In this document: positions 15,316 through 23,614 of the stretch, one piece after another | Layout: every line of letters starts with the position of its first letter | Numbering within the stretch: the stretch's first letter is position 1 | Virus record (IMG/VR): IMGVR_UViG_3300044295_000022 | Span: 1 to 26,497 of that record | Source of the DNA: a virus | Direction: 5' to 3' (one strand) | Length of the DNA stretch: 26,497 nucleotides | Translations under genes and position numbers: made by a program | Notes under the pieces: model-generated | Told to the model about the DNA's origin: nothing | Database searches by the model: none | Seen by the model: the letters and a program-made list of their open reading frames with translations, nothing else

Positions 15316-16527
15316 TTAGACAAAATACGTTAGTGTTCCAGTCAGGCTGAACGTGCTGGATACATGAGTACTGCCAAATGTCCCATTTGTTGCGTCTGTG
15401 TTTGCTGCCGTAATTACGCCGACGCGGAATTGACTGGCAGAGTAATAGAACGCGACAGCATTAACCAACGCTGTACCACTTGGGTTGTACCAGTTGATTG
15501 CGCCGGTAATTGTGGATGACATGTTGAATGGAATACCGCCGATTCTAAAGTCGCCCGATGCGGTGTTTTTTGTACCCGCAACAGTAAAAACAATCGTCAC
15601 TTGCCGACCAACACGGGTGTACGTTCCATTTTGTGTGGTGTAAGTCACAGCGCCGCTGGTTGAAGGCGTGATCGTAGGCGTCCAAGTGCCCTCCTCATAC
15701 CAGTTCAGCAACTGGCTGGTCATGCCCGCTGCGCCGGTGTTGGCGGTGAAGTTGATGCCTTTGGCTGCTGTGCCTTGAACTAAATTGCCACGGTTAAAAG
15801 TTACATCGCCAGTTGAGCCAATTCCTAAACTTTGCGTTCCAGAAGTCCATGCGCCAAGGGAATTAGTCCCAGGAATACAACCCCAAGCGTTGTCAGCCAA
15901 CGCATCCGATGAGAAAAATGCAGAATCCGATGCTGTGTATATGTAGCCAGTAGCCCCACTTGCACGACCAAATGCAGCAACCACGCCGCTAGATGCGCCA
16001 CGGGTTACATGAAGCAAATATGATGGTGTAGCGTTTCCAATACCCAAACGATGATTTGTACCATCCCAAAAGAAATTAGCGTTGTCTTGTGAATAAACAC
16101 CTGATGCGCCAGCGTAAACAACTGAACCAGCAGTAAATGCTGTCGCTGTTCCTGTCCCACCATTTCCAACAGGCAAAGTACCTGAGACGTGCGTTGCAAG
16201 GCCAATTTTGCCCCATGATGGGGCTACACCCACACCACCCGAAATAAGCGCGTTGCCGGTCGCAACATCGGCCAGTTTAGACAGCGCCGTAGTGGTGCTG
16301 GCATAAAGCAAGTCACCAACAGCAAAAGACGATTGGCCTGTGCCGCCACTGGTTGCAGGCAACGGTGAGCCAGTCAATGTCAAACTATCGGCGCTGATCG
16401 CGCGGCCTGCGGTCAAATTTGCAACGCTGACTTGCTTGGTGGTGCCGCTTTGGACAATCGGCAATACCTCAGTCCCCGCCAGCGGCGTGGTCGCTGCGGT
16501 CAGTGCTGAGATTTTGGTGTCGGCCAT
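15316..16527 (-). CDS. Tail fibre protein, 403 aa
   Basis: The N-terminus (MADTKISALTAATTPLAGTE followed by VLPIVQSGTTKQVSV) is a recurrent phage fibre/structural start. Two GGTG-centred fibre repeats follow (LPATSGGTGQSSFAVGDLLY and LPVGNGGTGTATAFTAGSVV, about residues 56-140), then a globular part with LGIGNATPSYLLHV. The C-terminal domain begins with YEEGTWTPTITPSTSG, a common receptor-binding fibre end. It would be a trimeric host-contact fibre. It lies between two beta-helix spike genes with short gaps of about 10 bases. Good recognition as a fibre; receptor unknown. Confidence 0.8.
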   Translation of the reverse strand: MADTKISALTAATTPLAGTEVLPIVQSGTTKQVSVANLTAGRAISADSLTLTGSPLPATSGGTGQSSFAVGDLLYASTTTALSKLADVATGNALISGGVGVAPSWGKIGLATHVSGTLPVGNGGTGTATAFTAGSVVYAGASGVYSQDNANFFWDGTNHRLGIGNATPSYLLHVTRGASSGVVAAFGRASGATGYIYTASDSAFFSSDALADNAWGCIPGTNSLGAWTSGTQSLGIGSTGDVTFNRGNLVQGTAAKGINFTANTGAAGMTSQLLNWYEEGTWTPTITPSTSGAVTYTTQNGTYTRVGRQVTIVFTVAGTKNTASGDFRIGGIPFNMSSTITGAINWYNPSGTALVNAVAFYYSASQFRVGVITAANTDATNGTFGSTHVSSTFSLTGTLTYFV

Positions 16528-16539
16528 GTTTTGTTTGCC

Positions 16540-18627
16540 TTACTGGATGGTGTACGAAAAACTACACGGCGCTAATGATTTTGTGCCTGAAGTTGTGAAT
16601 CCATCGGCGTTCGCATTTAGATACACGTTTAATGTTCCGTCTGTTGCCACAGAAATCATGCCCCATTGATAAGAACCACCATTATTTTGAACTCTTACAG
16701 GTGCGTACCTTGTAGACGCGGGCAAACAATCTTGAAAAATTGATTTTTGTGCCGCAAAAATAAACGACGCGGAATTTGATGTTCCAGTGATTGCTGGCAT
16801 AGTCACCGTAACCATATTCCCTGTTTTAACAATACCAACATAACCACTTGGTGCAGTTCCAGAAAAACCAACATCTGCACTTGATAGCTCGTAAATTTCT
16901 CGATAGTCGTCAAGCGTGTTTGTGTTAGTCGAAAGATTGGGTAATCCATTAAATGTTAGCCCAACACCATTCGTGGCTGGCGCAGTTCCAACCCCAATCG
17001 TGTTGTTAACCTGAAAACTACCAATGTAAACATCAGGGTGCGTTGGCTGAGTTGCGGTATTTTGAATTTTTACCTGACCGCTTGCCGCCACATTCGTAAT
17101 GAAATTCTCTGAAACTATGCCGCCAATAATGTTTGCGTAGGCTGGATGTACACCGGCAACAGCATAAACAATGTTTCCGTCAAAATAGTTGTTCTGAATA
17201 ACGGCGTTGTAAACTTTTCCAGTTCCGCCAATCGCGTATGGATGGTATGTGGTGCGAACAGAAATGTTGTTGGTTATGGTGACATTTTTAATGTCATAAG
17301 TCGTACCGATCTGAACGATTGGTAATGTCAAAGCACCACCAGAAAATTCCATCCAATTGTTACTTATGTGAAAACCGGCAGAACCCGAGCCATCAATTAC
17401 TATGGCTCGTCCATCCCCACCTTGGATGATGTTGCCCGTAATGTTGATTTCCGTGTCATTACCATAGCAAGATATGCCTGTTGCGGCAGCATCACCGCCC
17501 AATACGTTGATCAAGTTATCGGTGATGTTAATGATGTTGGCTTGCTTTGACGCCGCCATAAAAATTGCATGTGAGTTGTCCGTAAACTCGCAATTTTCGA
17601 TACTGCATCCATAAACAAACCCACCAACGGAATTGGTGAAATTAACACCTTTTGAAAGCGTTGAAAAAATAACTTTTGAAACGGTAACACCAATTGCATC
17701 GGTGATATTTACGCCTATGCCGACATTGGAAGAATTGCTGATTTTTAAATTGCTAATTGATCTTTTAACGTATCCAGTTGTTTCAATTACGTTTCCAGAT
17801 AGCCCCGTAAAAATAATTTCAGATGCGGGGCCATCGCCGTACAAACTACAACTTATGACATCTAATTGATCGCTTACGGAGTACGTTCCCGTGGGCATAT
17901 AAACTGCACCTGCGCCGCTATTCAAAGCCGCTTGAATCGCAGCAGTGTCGTCTGTCACACCGTCACCCACAGCGCCAAAATCTTTGACGCTGACGGTTTG
18001 CGCCAGTTTGGCTTCAACGTTGGTCGCCACAGACCCCGTGAACGGTGGGTCATAGGTCACTTGCGACGCGTCCACAGCGCCAGCACCTTGCTGCTGCGTG
18101 GTCGTGAACTTGACCTCTGCGCCCACATGCAGGCCGCTGTTGAAGGTCACCGAAGTGCTACTGGTTTCTGTGTAAGCATATTGAGCGCCAGGGCCGTACT
18201 GGTTCACGCCATCCACAAACACTGACAAGCTATTCGTACCTGGCGCGTAGCTGATGCCAAGGTTAAACACAGTCTGACCGGCAGTGGCCGTGACAATCTC
18301 TTGTTGATTGGTATACGCCACCGCGTTGCTGTTGATGCCGGTAATGTTGTCGTAGGTGGCGATCAGCACGTCGTTGCTGTCTTTGAGCACGAACTTGTAG
18401 ATGACGCCATCTGTCAACCAGATTTCACCGCTACCAGGCACACGGCCAGCGGCATCGAGCACCACAGGATTAGACCACGCCGTAGTGCCCTGGGAGGTTG
18501 TGTACGTTGCCACAGGCGTGGTTGTGCCGGCAGCGTAGGTGTACAACTTGCCGCCAGTCAGCACGGCGCCCGTGCTGGTGAAGAATTGGGCCGCAACGCC
18601 GCCCACGGGAGAGAGATTGACGGCCAT
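16540..18627 (-). CDS. Tailspike: head-binding domain plus pectate-lyase-type beta-helix, 695 aa
   Basis: Residues 1-100 have the virion-binding fold typical of modular tailspikes (GGKLYTYAAGTTTPVATYTT; ending in VLDAAGRVPGSGEIWLTDG). A beta-rich linker follows to about residue 205. From residue 211, TVSVKDFGAVGDGVTDDTAA starts a pectate lyase superfamily 3 right-handed beta-helix that continues with many Asn-rich turns (ITGNIIQGGDGRAIVIDG). The protein probably depolymerises or binds host capsule or O-antigen. A GGAG site six bases before ATG fits the start. The beta-helix part is visibly AT-richer than the N-terminal part, pointing to domain exchange. Confidence 0.88.
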   Translation of the reverse strand: MAVNLSPVGGVAAQFFTSTGAVLTGGKLYTYAAGTTTPVATYTTSQGTTAWSNPVVLDAAGRVPGSGEIWLTDGVIYKFVLKDSNDVLIATYDNITGINSNAVAYTNQQEIVTATAGQTVFNLGISYAPGTNSLSVFVDGVNQYGPGAQYAYTETSSTSVTFNSGLHVGAEVKFTTTQQQGAGAVDASQVTYDPPFTGSVATNVEAKLAQTVSVKDFGAVGDGVTDDTAAIQAALNSGAGAVYMPTGTYSVSDQLDVISCSLYGDGPASEIIFTGLSGNVIETTGYVKRSISNLKISNSSNVGIGVNITDAIGVTVSKVIFSTLSKGVNFTNSVGGFVYGCSIENCEFTDNSHAIFMAASKQANIINITDNLINVLGGDAAATGISCYGNDTEINITGNIIQGGDGRAIVIDGSGSAGFHISNNWMEFSGGALTLPIVQIGTTYDIKNVTITNNISVRTTYHPYAIGGTGKVYNAVIQNNYFDGNIVYAVAGVHPAYANIIGGIVSENFITNVAASGQVKIQNTATQPTHPDVYIGSFQVNNTIGVGTAPATNGVGLTFNGLPNLSTNTNTLDDYREIYELSSADVGFSGTAPSGYVGIVKTGNMVTVTMPAITGTSNSASFIFAAQKSIFQDCLPASTRYAPVRVQNNGGSYQWGMISVATDGTLNVYLNANADGFTTSGTKSLAPCSFSYTIQ

Positions 18628-18644
18628 GTGTTACTCCATCAAGA

Positions 18645-19133
18645 TCAAGCGCTCAGAGCGGCGACTTTGTCTTGGAATGCTTTAACGCGGGTTTCGTGAG
18701 CTGCAACTTGTGCGGCCAACTCAGCTCGCTGTTGATCGATGTCGGCTTGCGCCTTAAACTGTGCAGCCTCAGCAGCTTCAGCGGCTTTTTCGCGTGCACT
18801 GACGGCCTTCTCGCGTGCAGCCAGCTCTTTGTTGGCCGCCACGGCGTCGTTCACCATGCGCTTGGCGTCTGCGGCGTCGGCATCAGCCGCAGCCTTGATC
18901 TCGTCAGCAGTACGCTTGGCATCTGCTCGCACGGCCAGGGCCTCGGCTTGTGCAGCCTCCAGCTCGGCCTTAGCCTTAGCACGGTCGGCCACGGCGCTTT
19001 CGACAGCGCCAATTGCACCTTGGCGCTTTGCCAGCTCATCACGCACTTGAAGCAGCTGCACCAAGTCCTTGGGCAGTTGCTTGGTGATGTACTCGATGGG
19101 GTCGGCTGCGCCTGTATCGTTGGAGATGTTCAT
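18645..19133 (-). CDS. Coiled-coil virion-associated protein, 162 aa
   Basis: The start at ATG 19133 follows GAGG by five bases; the longer frame to 19220 runs into the upstream gene and is rejected. Residues 1-45 (MNISNDTGAADPIEYITKQL onwards) are followed by an almost unbroken Ala/Glu/Lys heptad region (about 50-160), including KELAAREKAVSAREKAAEAA. It has no Pro or Gly there, so a long coiled-coil rod is likely. It precedes the tailspike gene by 17 bases and could be a rod linking receptor proteins to the virion or an assembly helper. No family is recognised with certainty. Confidence 0.72.
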   Translation of the reverse strand: MNISNDTGAADPIEYITKQLPKDLVQLLQVRDELAKRQGAIGAVESAVADRAKAKAELEAAQAEALAVRADAKRTADEIKAAADADAADAKRMVNDAVAANKELAAREKAVSAREKAAEAAEAAQFKAQADIDQQRAELAAQVAAHETRVKAFQDKVAALSA

Positions 19134-19143
19134 GTCGGCCTCA

Positions 19144-19449
19144 TCAAGAGTAATAGGTGATGTTGAGCTTGGCGCCGCCAGTTTGCTCAATAAACTGAAT
19201 CTGGTTGATGTCGCCGTCATATTGCAGCGTCACACCAGCAGCCAAAGGCATCCCGACGCTGGCCGTGGGAGCCACGCCATCATCGCGCCAGCGCACAGCC
19301 TGGGCTTCAGGGGTAATGATTGCAATTCGCGGTGACCCAGCCAGGCCGCTCAAGTCTTTCTGAGGCACGGTCAACTTGGTAGCCGAACTTAGGCTGGTGA
19401 TCTGCTGGTAGCCCAGCACCGAGGTAATTGCTTTGAGGTTGATTGCCAT
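19144..19449 (-). CDS. Small conserved phage structural protein, 101 aa
   Basis: Begins MAINLKAITSVLGYQQITSL, with a second conserved-looking block EAQAVRWRDDGVAPTASVGM and the ending IQFIEQTGGAKLNITYY. I recognise this block from small phage virion proteins, usually annotated hypothetical; the fold looks all-beta. AAGGAG six bases before the ATG is an excellent ribosome binding site, suggesting high expression. The start overlaps the stop of the 22-residue-repeat protein. A minor capsid, decoration or tail-tube role is possible but not shown. Confidence 0.75.
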   Translation of the reverse strand: MAINLKAITSVLGYQQITSLSSATKLTVPQKDLSGLAGSPRIAIITPEAQAVRWRDDGVAPTASVGMPLAAGVTLQYDGDINQIQFIEQTGGAKLNITYYS

Positions 19450-20333
19450 CAGAATCTCCTTCGTTCAGTGAACGATCTTAACTTAAGAAAGTACTCCGCA
19501 ACAGTGGGTGCTGGTTGGCCCCCAATGACGATTGCCGCATCTTGCCCGACCGTTGAGTACGCGCCTGAAGCACCAGTGAGGACTCGATCAAGTGTGATTG
19601 AAGCCGACTCACCTGTGACGCTGTACGTACCATAGCCACACAAAATGTTGCGAACATACGAAATTGTCGCATTTTGGCCGGTCGTTGCATAGCTGCCTGC
19701 ATCGGCGGCCAAAATCCGCGATTTGTTGAGGTTGGCCGTTTGGCCTGCCGTAGTGTACGTGCCCGCGCTGCCCGCAACAACTTTGTTGCGCAGCACGATG
19801 GCCGTTTGCCCTGTGACTGCGTAGCTGCCGGCTTCGGCTGTGATGCTGTGCCCGCGCTTGAGCGTGGCTGGCTGGCCTGTAATGGCGTAGCTGCCAGCAT
19901 CGGCTGCGATGGCCTTTGATCGGTAGACGCCAGCGGTTTGGCCTGTCGTGCTGTAGCTGCCAGCACTGGCAGGCAAGACCTTGCTGCGGGTGATGTCGGC
20001 TGATTGGCCTGTTGTGCTGTAGCTGCCAGCTGCGGCTGAGAGCGCTTTGCTGTGTAAGACGTCAGCAGACTGGCCGCTGACAGCATAGCTGCCTGCGGCT
20101 GCTGAGATGGCCTTGTCTCGATAGATGGAGGCTGCTTGACCGCTGAGTGAATATGTCCCGTAAGCCGCAGTGAGTGAGCGGTTTTTGGCGACAACCGCAG
20201 TTTGGCCCGTAACCGTGTACGAACCCGCTGCGGCAACAACGATGTACTCAAGTGGTTCAAGGTCTAAACGCCCTCCATCCTCCTGAACAAGATAGGAACC
20301 ATCCTCACAAAGAAGATAGGCCACTACCCCCAT
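19449..20333 (-). CDS. Protein of ten 22-residue beta-repeats, 294 aa
   Basis: After an N-terminal block (YLLCEDGSYLVQEDGGRLDL, residues 6-25) the protein consists of ten repeats of exactly 22 residues (37-256) plus a partial eleventh, each with the core GSYxxTGQxA followed by four to five variable residues, a basic residue and a hydrophobic pair. The strict spacing suggests two short strands per repeat in a solenoid or stalk. A short C-terminal tail (EYFLKLRSFTERRRF) may be the anchor. No ribosome binding site is visible before the ATG, so translation likely depends on the upstream gene ending two bases earlier. A virion adhesin or stalk role is inferred. Confidence 0.8.
   Translation of the reverse strand: MGVVAYLLCEDGSYLVQEDGGRLDLEPLEYIVVAAAGSYTVTGQTAVVAKNRSLTAAYGTYSLSGQAASIYRDKAISAAAGSYAVSGQSADVLHSKALSAAAGSYSTTGQSADITRSKVLPASAGSYSTTGQTAGVYRSKAIAADAGSYAITGQPATLKRGHSITAEAGSYAVTGQTAIVLRNKVVAGSAGTYTTAGQTANLNKSRILAADAGSYATTGQNATISYVRNILCGYGTYSVTGESASITLDRVLTGASGAYSTVGQDAAIVIGGQPAPTVAEYFLKLRSFTERRRF
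19566..20225 (-). repeat. Ten 66-bp tandem coding repeats
   Basis: This is the DNA of the ten 22-residue repeats. Neighbouring units share long identical tracts, for example the words CTGTAGCTGCCAGC near 19950 and 20016, 66 bases apart. Sequence drift between units is mostly in the variable positions of the protein repeat. The array could change in copy number by recombination or slippage. Confidence 0.8.
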
Positions 20334-20335
20334 GT

Positions 20336-20734
20336 TTAAGTCGCTTGGAAGACCCCGTTGGTGCCATCCAGCGTCACAGTGACAGTTTCACCCGCAGCAA
20401 CAGTCTGCGAGCTGCCGTAGTCCCAGTAGCCCACGTTGGTGCTCGTTGTCGAGTCCACCAGCACGGCGTATTGGAACGTAAACCCAGCCCCGCTGGCCGT
20501 CCAGGCCGTGGGGCTTGACAGCACCAGCTTGTAGGTGCCGCCTGTTTGTGTGGAGCTGACCGTAGCGGCTGCATTGCCGCCGGTCGTGTAGCCGTTTCCG
20601 TTGGCCGTTTCCGTGATGGTGCCGGCAGCCTGGTTGACTGCCGTGGCCAACTTGATCACCCAAGCGTCAGACCCTGAATTGATGTTCTCAAACAGGTACT
20701 CAATCGCCGGTGTAAATTTATTGTATGAGGCCAT
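20336..20734 (-). CDS. Beta-rich small virion protein, 132 aa
   Basis: Begins MASYNKFTPAIEYLFENINS, then a Thr/Gly/Ser-rich beta pattern (TITETANGNGYTTGGNAAAT) and the ending VTVTLDGTNGVFQAT. The N-terminus, with FVEDL-like YLFENI, is reminiscent of proteins placed near phage portal or decoration genes. Strands with short polar turns suggest a beta-sandwich. It has an AAGG site nine bases before the ATG. The next gene begins two bases after its stop. A decoration or stalk-base role is inferred. Confidence 0.7.
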   Translation of the reverse strand: MASYNKFTPAIEYLFENINSGSDAWVIKLATAVNQAAGTITETANGNGYTTGGNAAATVSSTQTGGTYKLVLSSPTAWTASGAGFTFQYAVLVDSTTSTNVGYWDYGSSQTVAAGETVTVTLDGTNGVFQAT

Positions 20735-20745
20735 GGCGGTCTACC

Positions 20746-21111
20746 TTATGCCAAAAATTTGAGCTTGTACAGCGTGGTCAAATACAACTCGACGATGTTG
20801 TCAATTAACTGCTGCAAAGAGGTGTCGGTCTTTTCGCAAACGTCGTAACGCATCTTTTCGATGTCGGCAAGCGAATCTTCCAAGAACTCAATAATGTTAG
20901 TCGTTTTCTTCGCGGACATCAAAGAAATTGGGCCAATCAGACCGTGTCGGCCTTGATAGGCTTCGGCAAACGCGTCTGCATGGTCGATGATGCCGTCATA
21001 GAAAGCATTGAGCGCCATGTGCTTAGAAAAACTACGCGTGTTTAGGTGGACTGAATGGGCCACGTCACGGGCCAAAAACAGTGTGCCTACAAAGTCGGCT
21101 GCGGTGCTCAT
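20746..21111 (-). CDS. DUF5856-like / ferritin-like helical protein, 121 aa
   Basis: The protein begins MSTAADFVGTLFLARDVAHS, continues VHLNTRSFSKHMALNAFYDG and contains HADAFAEAYQGRHGLIGPI. I associate this pattern with the phage family annotated as DUF5856, sometimes called Dps- or ferritin-like because of its helical bundle and placed His/Glu residues. The C-terminal half (IEFLEDSLADIEKMRYD) is helical too. Metal binding or DNA protection is only a suggestion. The start overlaps the portal stop (ATGA), so it is translated together with the portal. Confidence 0.7.
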   Translation of the reverse strand: MSTAADFVGTLFLARDVAHSVHLNTRSFSKHMALNAFYDGIIDHADAFAEAYQGRHGLIGPISLMSAKKTTNIIEFLEDSLADIEKMRYDVCEKTDTSLQQLIDNIVELYLTTLYKLKFLA

Positions 21112-23279
21112 TGGGGCATTCCTTCAGGTTGTGCGGGCTCGGCCATCATCGGAGCGCGCAGCGCGCCTTCGCCGGGCACCAAATCGCCCGTGTCGATCGC
21201 CGCATGGATAGTGCCCATGACGATGTCTTGAATCTGTTCGGGTGACATGCTGGCCTGCACCGCGCTGATACGTTTGGTTTCGGCGTCGTAGGCTTTGACC
21301 TGCGCCTCGAAGCTCTTGATCATCAGATCGCGAGACTCCATCGAGCTTTGGACGTTTTGCAGCATGTTGAACATCTGCTCCATCTCGGCGGCCATGGCCT
21401 GAATCTGCTTGTTGGCAGCTTGCAGGGCTGGATCGTCTTCGTTTTCCAGCAGCTTCGGGTCGATCATCTTCTTCAGACGCTCGGCCAGCTCATCCGCGCC
21501 CGGCCAGTCCATGTTCTTGACGAACAGGTCGCCCGCAGCCGTCCACAAGGCCGGGTTGCCTTGCAGAATCTGGCTCATCGCGTCCATGGCTTCCTGGCGC
21601 TTGGTCAAATAGCTCGGGCCGGTGGTCACGATCACGTCGTACACACCCACAGACGGGTTGTAGACCTTCTCGATGATCACGCCGCGCTCGTCGCGAATCT
21701 CCTTTACTGGCTCCATCTGATCGGGGTTAATCTTGGCCATGCTGGTTTCGCCATCCACGCCAATGATGCGAGCAATGCGCTGGGTGTCGTAAATCTTGGG
21801 GATCAGATCGACCAACTGGCGCCCGACATGGCGAATGGCGCGTGCCAGGTTGTCAACGAAGTGGTACGTACCCACGTCCGCCTGACGCTCGCGTGCCAAG
21901 ATGGCACGGCCCGAGCGCTCGTTGCTTGTGGCACCGAGGCTCGAATCGTACTGCCCTGTTGAGGCTTTAATGTCGTCCGCAGCGCCCATTTTGGCCTGAA
22001 TGAGGCCGGTTTGAGGCAGGGGCGGGGGTGCACGCTGGGGCAGAGGCAAAACATTGCCAGCGCCGTCTGTAACGTCTGGATTGACCTCCAAATACGGCCA
22101 GTTGGTCGTGTTGGCGGTCTTCCACTGCATTTCGTAGCCCTCGAACTGGCCACCGTAGCCAATGAAGGGAGCTTTGGGCGCCAAGGCCAGCATCTCTGCC
22201 TCTTGGCTCACCCAGTAGTTGTACATGCGCTGGGCGTCTTTGGCGTTGCGGATCAGCCCGCTGATGTATATGCGGCCATCGACCTCGAATTCGTTACCGA
22301 CCACGCGCACGATGGGGATGTACTTGCCGGCCCAGTCGGTGCGCTCAAGGATTTCATAGCCGTTGGTCTTGCACCAGACGACTTTCTTAACCTCGACCTT
22401 GCGCTTGCGCAGCGGTTTGCCGTACAGCTTGGCCAAGCTCTTGTCTTCTGGCGAATTGGCGTAGGCCGTGATGTTTCCGACGTACAAATGCAGATCGCGC
22501 GTAGTTATTTCGTAGTAGTAATAGTCCGCGATGCGGATGGTATCCTCGTTCAGCCACTGGCTGATGCCTTGGTCGCCCACGCCCAGTGTTTGCATGGTCG
22601 TAATGGGCGTGGCGTTGGGGAACATCTCCTCGTATTCACGGTGCGTGATGTCCTCGGTCACAAAGCACCATTGCGCGTCTGCACCGCATGGGTCTTGGAT
22701 CAGCGGGTCCATGTAGACGCTGAAACTATTGCGGATGCGCCCAATCTTAATGTCTTGCTCGAACGTGCGGTCGTTGCAGTACTCGGTGTACAGGCGAATG
22801 TAACCTTCGCCGTACGTTACCTGGTTCTCGCACGCGGTGTCGTAGGCCACGTCAGCGTCGCTGATGTACTCAATGTGACGGATCATGCCATCAAACACCT
22901 CGGCCACCTCGACGTCCGCGTTGTCGTCAGCTGGGATGACCTTGGCTGATGGCCGGTTCTGGCGCTGGTCGTTTGTGACCTGGCGCACGTGCTGCGGCAG
23001 CTTGTTGATGGTCAGGCAGGGCCGCGCATTGATTGTCTGGCCCTGCACCGCGCCACGGGTAGCCAGCACATCGGCGGGCCACTGCCACTGGTTGTCGGGC
23101 GAGCCGGCCATAAAGCGCAGATCATCCAGCTCGTCCTCGCGGCTCTCGGACGTGGCCGAGATGGCCATGGACATGCGCGTGCGCGCGAGGGCCAGGACGT
23201 CTGCGTCGCTTTTGTCTTTGGCCGACCCACCGACAGCAACTGCGGCTGCGGCGTCGATGCCGGTGTAGTCTGCGGCCAT
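21108..23279 (-). CDS. Portal protein, P22 gp1-like, 723 aa
   Basis: A 723-residue protein (P22 gp1 has 725) located after the terminase genes. The N-terminal region has ESREDELDDLRFMAGSPDNQ and W, then PCLTINKLPQHVRQVTNDQR and QNRPSAKV, both typical of the P22-type portal family. The C-terminal region (about residues 620-690) is a long helical barrel-like stretch (QIQAMAAEMEQMFNMLQNVQ). The portal forms the dodecameric ring through which DNA is packed and ejected. The ATG lacks a Shine-Dalgarno sequence and follows the previous stop by one base, suggesting coupled translation. Recognition of the family is strong. Confidence 0.93.
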   Translation of the reverse strand: MAADYTGIDAAAAVAVGGSAKDKSDADVLALARTRMSMAISATSESREDELDDLRFMAGSPDNQWQWPADVLATRGAVQGQTINARPCLTINKLPQHVRQVTNDQRQNRPSAKVIPADDNADVEVAEVFDGMIRHIEYISDADVAYDTACENQVTYGEGYIRLYTEYCNDRTFEQDIKIGRIRNSFSVYMDPLIQDPCGADAQWCFVTEDITHREYEEMFPNATPITTMQTLGVGDQGISQWLNEDTIRIADYYYYEITTRDLHLYVGNITAYANSPEDKSLAKLYGKPLRKRKVEVKKVVWCKTNGYEILERTDWAGKYIPIVRVVGNEFEVDGRIYISGLIRNAKDAQRMYNYWVSQEAEMLALAPKAPFIGYGGQFEGYEMQWKTANTTNWPYLEVNPDVTDGAGNVLPLPQRAPPPLPQTGLIQAKMGAADDIKASTGQYDSSLGATSNERSGRAILARERQADVGTYHFVDNLARAIRHVGRQLVDLIPKIYDTQRIARIIGVDGETSMAKINPDQMEPVKEIRDERGVIIEKVYNPSVGVYDVIVTTGPSYLTKRQEAMDAMSQILQGNPALWTAAGDLFVKNMDWPGADELAERLKKMIDPKLLENEDDPALQAANKQIQAMAAEMEQMFNMLQNVQSSMESRDLMIKSFEAQVKAYDAETKRISAVQASMSPEQIQDIVMGTIHAAIDTGDLVPGEGALRAPMMAEPAQPEGMPQ

Positions 23280-23280
23280 G

Positions 23281-23463
23281 TTATTTGATGCGGTTCAGGA
23301 CCTTGGCAACGGTGGCTTTGACGTTGACTGAGCCGTCGTTGCAATTCTTTAGCCCAGACATTGCGCCAGCGTTGGTCGGCGTGTTGCGAGCTGGCATGCC
23401 AGCGCCTGACATCTTGGGCTCGCGGGCGTTTAGCTTGCTAATGGGTTCGAGATGCTTGCTCAT
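23281..23463 (-). CDS. Small basic phage protein, 60 aa, unknown function
   Basis: Begins MSKHLEPISKLNAREPKMSG and is rich in Lys, Asn, Gly and Met with little predicted order (MPARNTPTNAGAMSGLKNCN). An AAGG site six bases before the ATG supports it. It overlaps the stop of the next upstream gene by ATGA and ends just before the portal start. It belongs to a cluster of four tiny basic proteins between terL and portal. Such basic disordered proteins may bind DNA or serve in packaging, but nothing in the sequence proves it. Confidence 0.7.
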   Translation of the reverse strand: MSKHLEPISKLNAREPKMSGAGMPARNTPTNAGAMSGLKNCNDGSVNVKATVAKVLNRIK

Positions 23464-23612
23464 TTCTTGCCTTTCGGTGCAGATTTGTGCGCTGCCGCAC
23501 GTTTGGTGGCGTATGCGATGGCCACGGCTTGCTTTACGGGCTTGCCGGCCTTGACTTCAGCTTTGATGTTCTTGCGGAACGCCTCTTTGCTGGTGGATTT
23601 TACAAGCGGCAT
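23460..23612 (-). CDS. Very basic small phage protein, 50 aa
   Basis: Reading from ATG 23612 gives MPLVKSTSKEAFRKNIKAEV followed by KAGKPVKQAVAIAYATKRAA and a lysine-rich tail ending at TGA 23460-23462. The segment KPVKQAVAIAYATKR is a recurrent motif of tiny phage proteins near the terminase or portal genes. AAGGGA lies before the start. It is helical and strongly positively charged, suggesting nucleic-acid contact. Four-base overlap with the next gene supports coding. Confidence 0.75.
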   Translation of the reverse strand: MPLVKSTSKEAFRKNIKAEVKAGKPVKQAVAIAYATKRAAAHKSAPKGKK

Positions 23613-23614
23613 GA

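Noticed and set aside
18046-18060. TGGGTCATAGGTCAC, resembling the 9-bp words
   Set aside because: A single degenerate pair inside the tailspike coding sequence, isolated from the array and best explained by its codons.
19566-20225. CRISPR array or diversity-generating repeat
   Set aside because: The 66-bp units are contiguous, in frame and coding; there are no spacers and no reverse transcriptase or template repeat in the window.
22011-22949. 312-codon plus-strand frame opposite the portal gene
   Set aside because: Antisense shadow of the portal gene, with no recognisable motif and no ribosome binding site seen.
23430-23470. tRNA-like GGTTCGA segment
   Set aside because: Only the short T-loop-like word is present; no acceptor stem or cloverleaf can be built, and it lies inside a gene.
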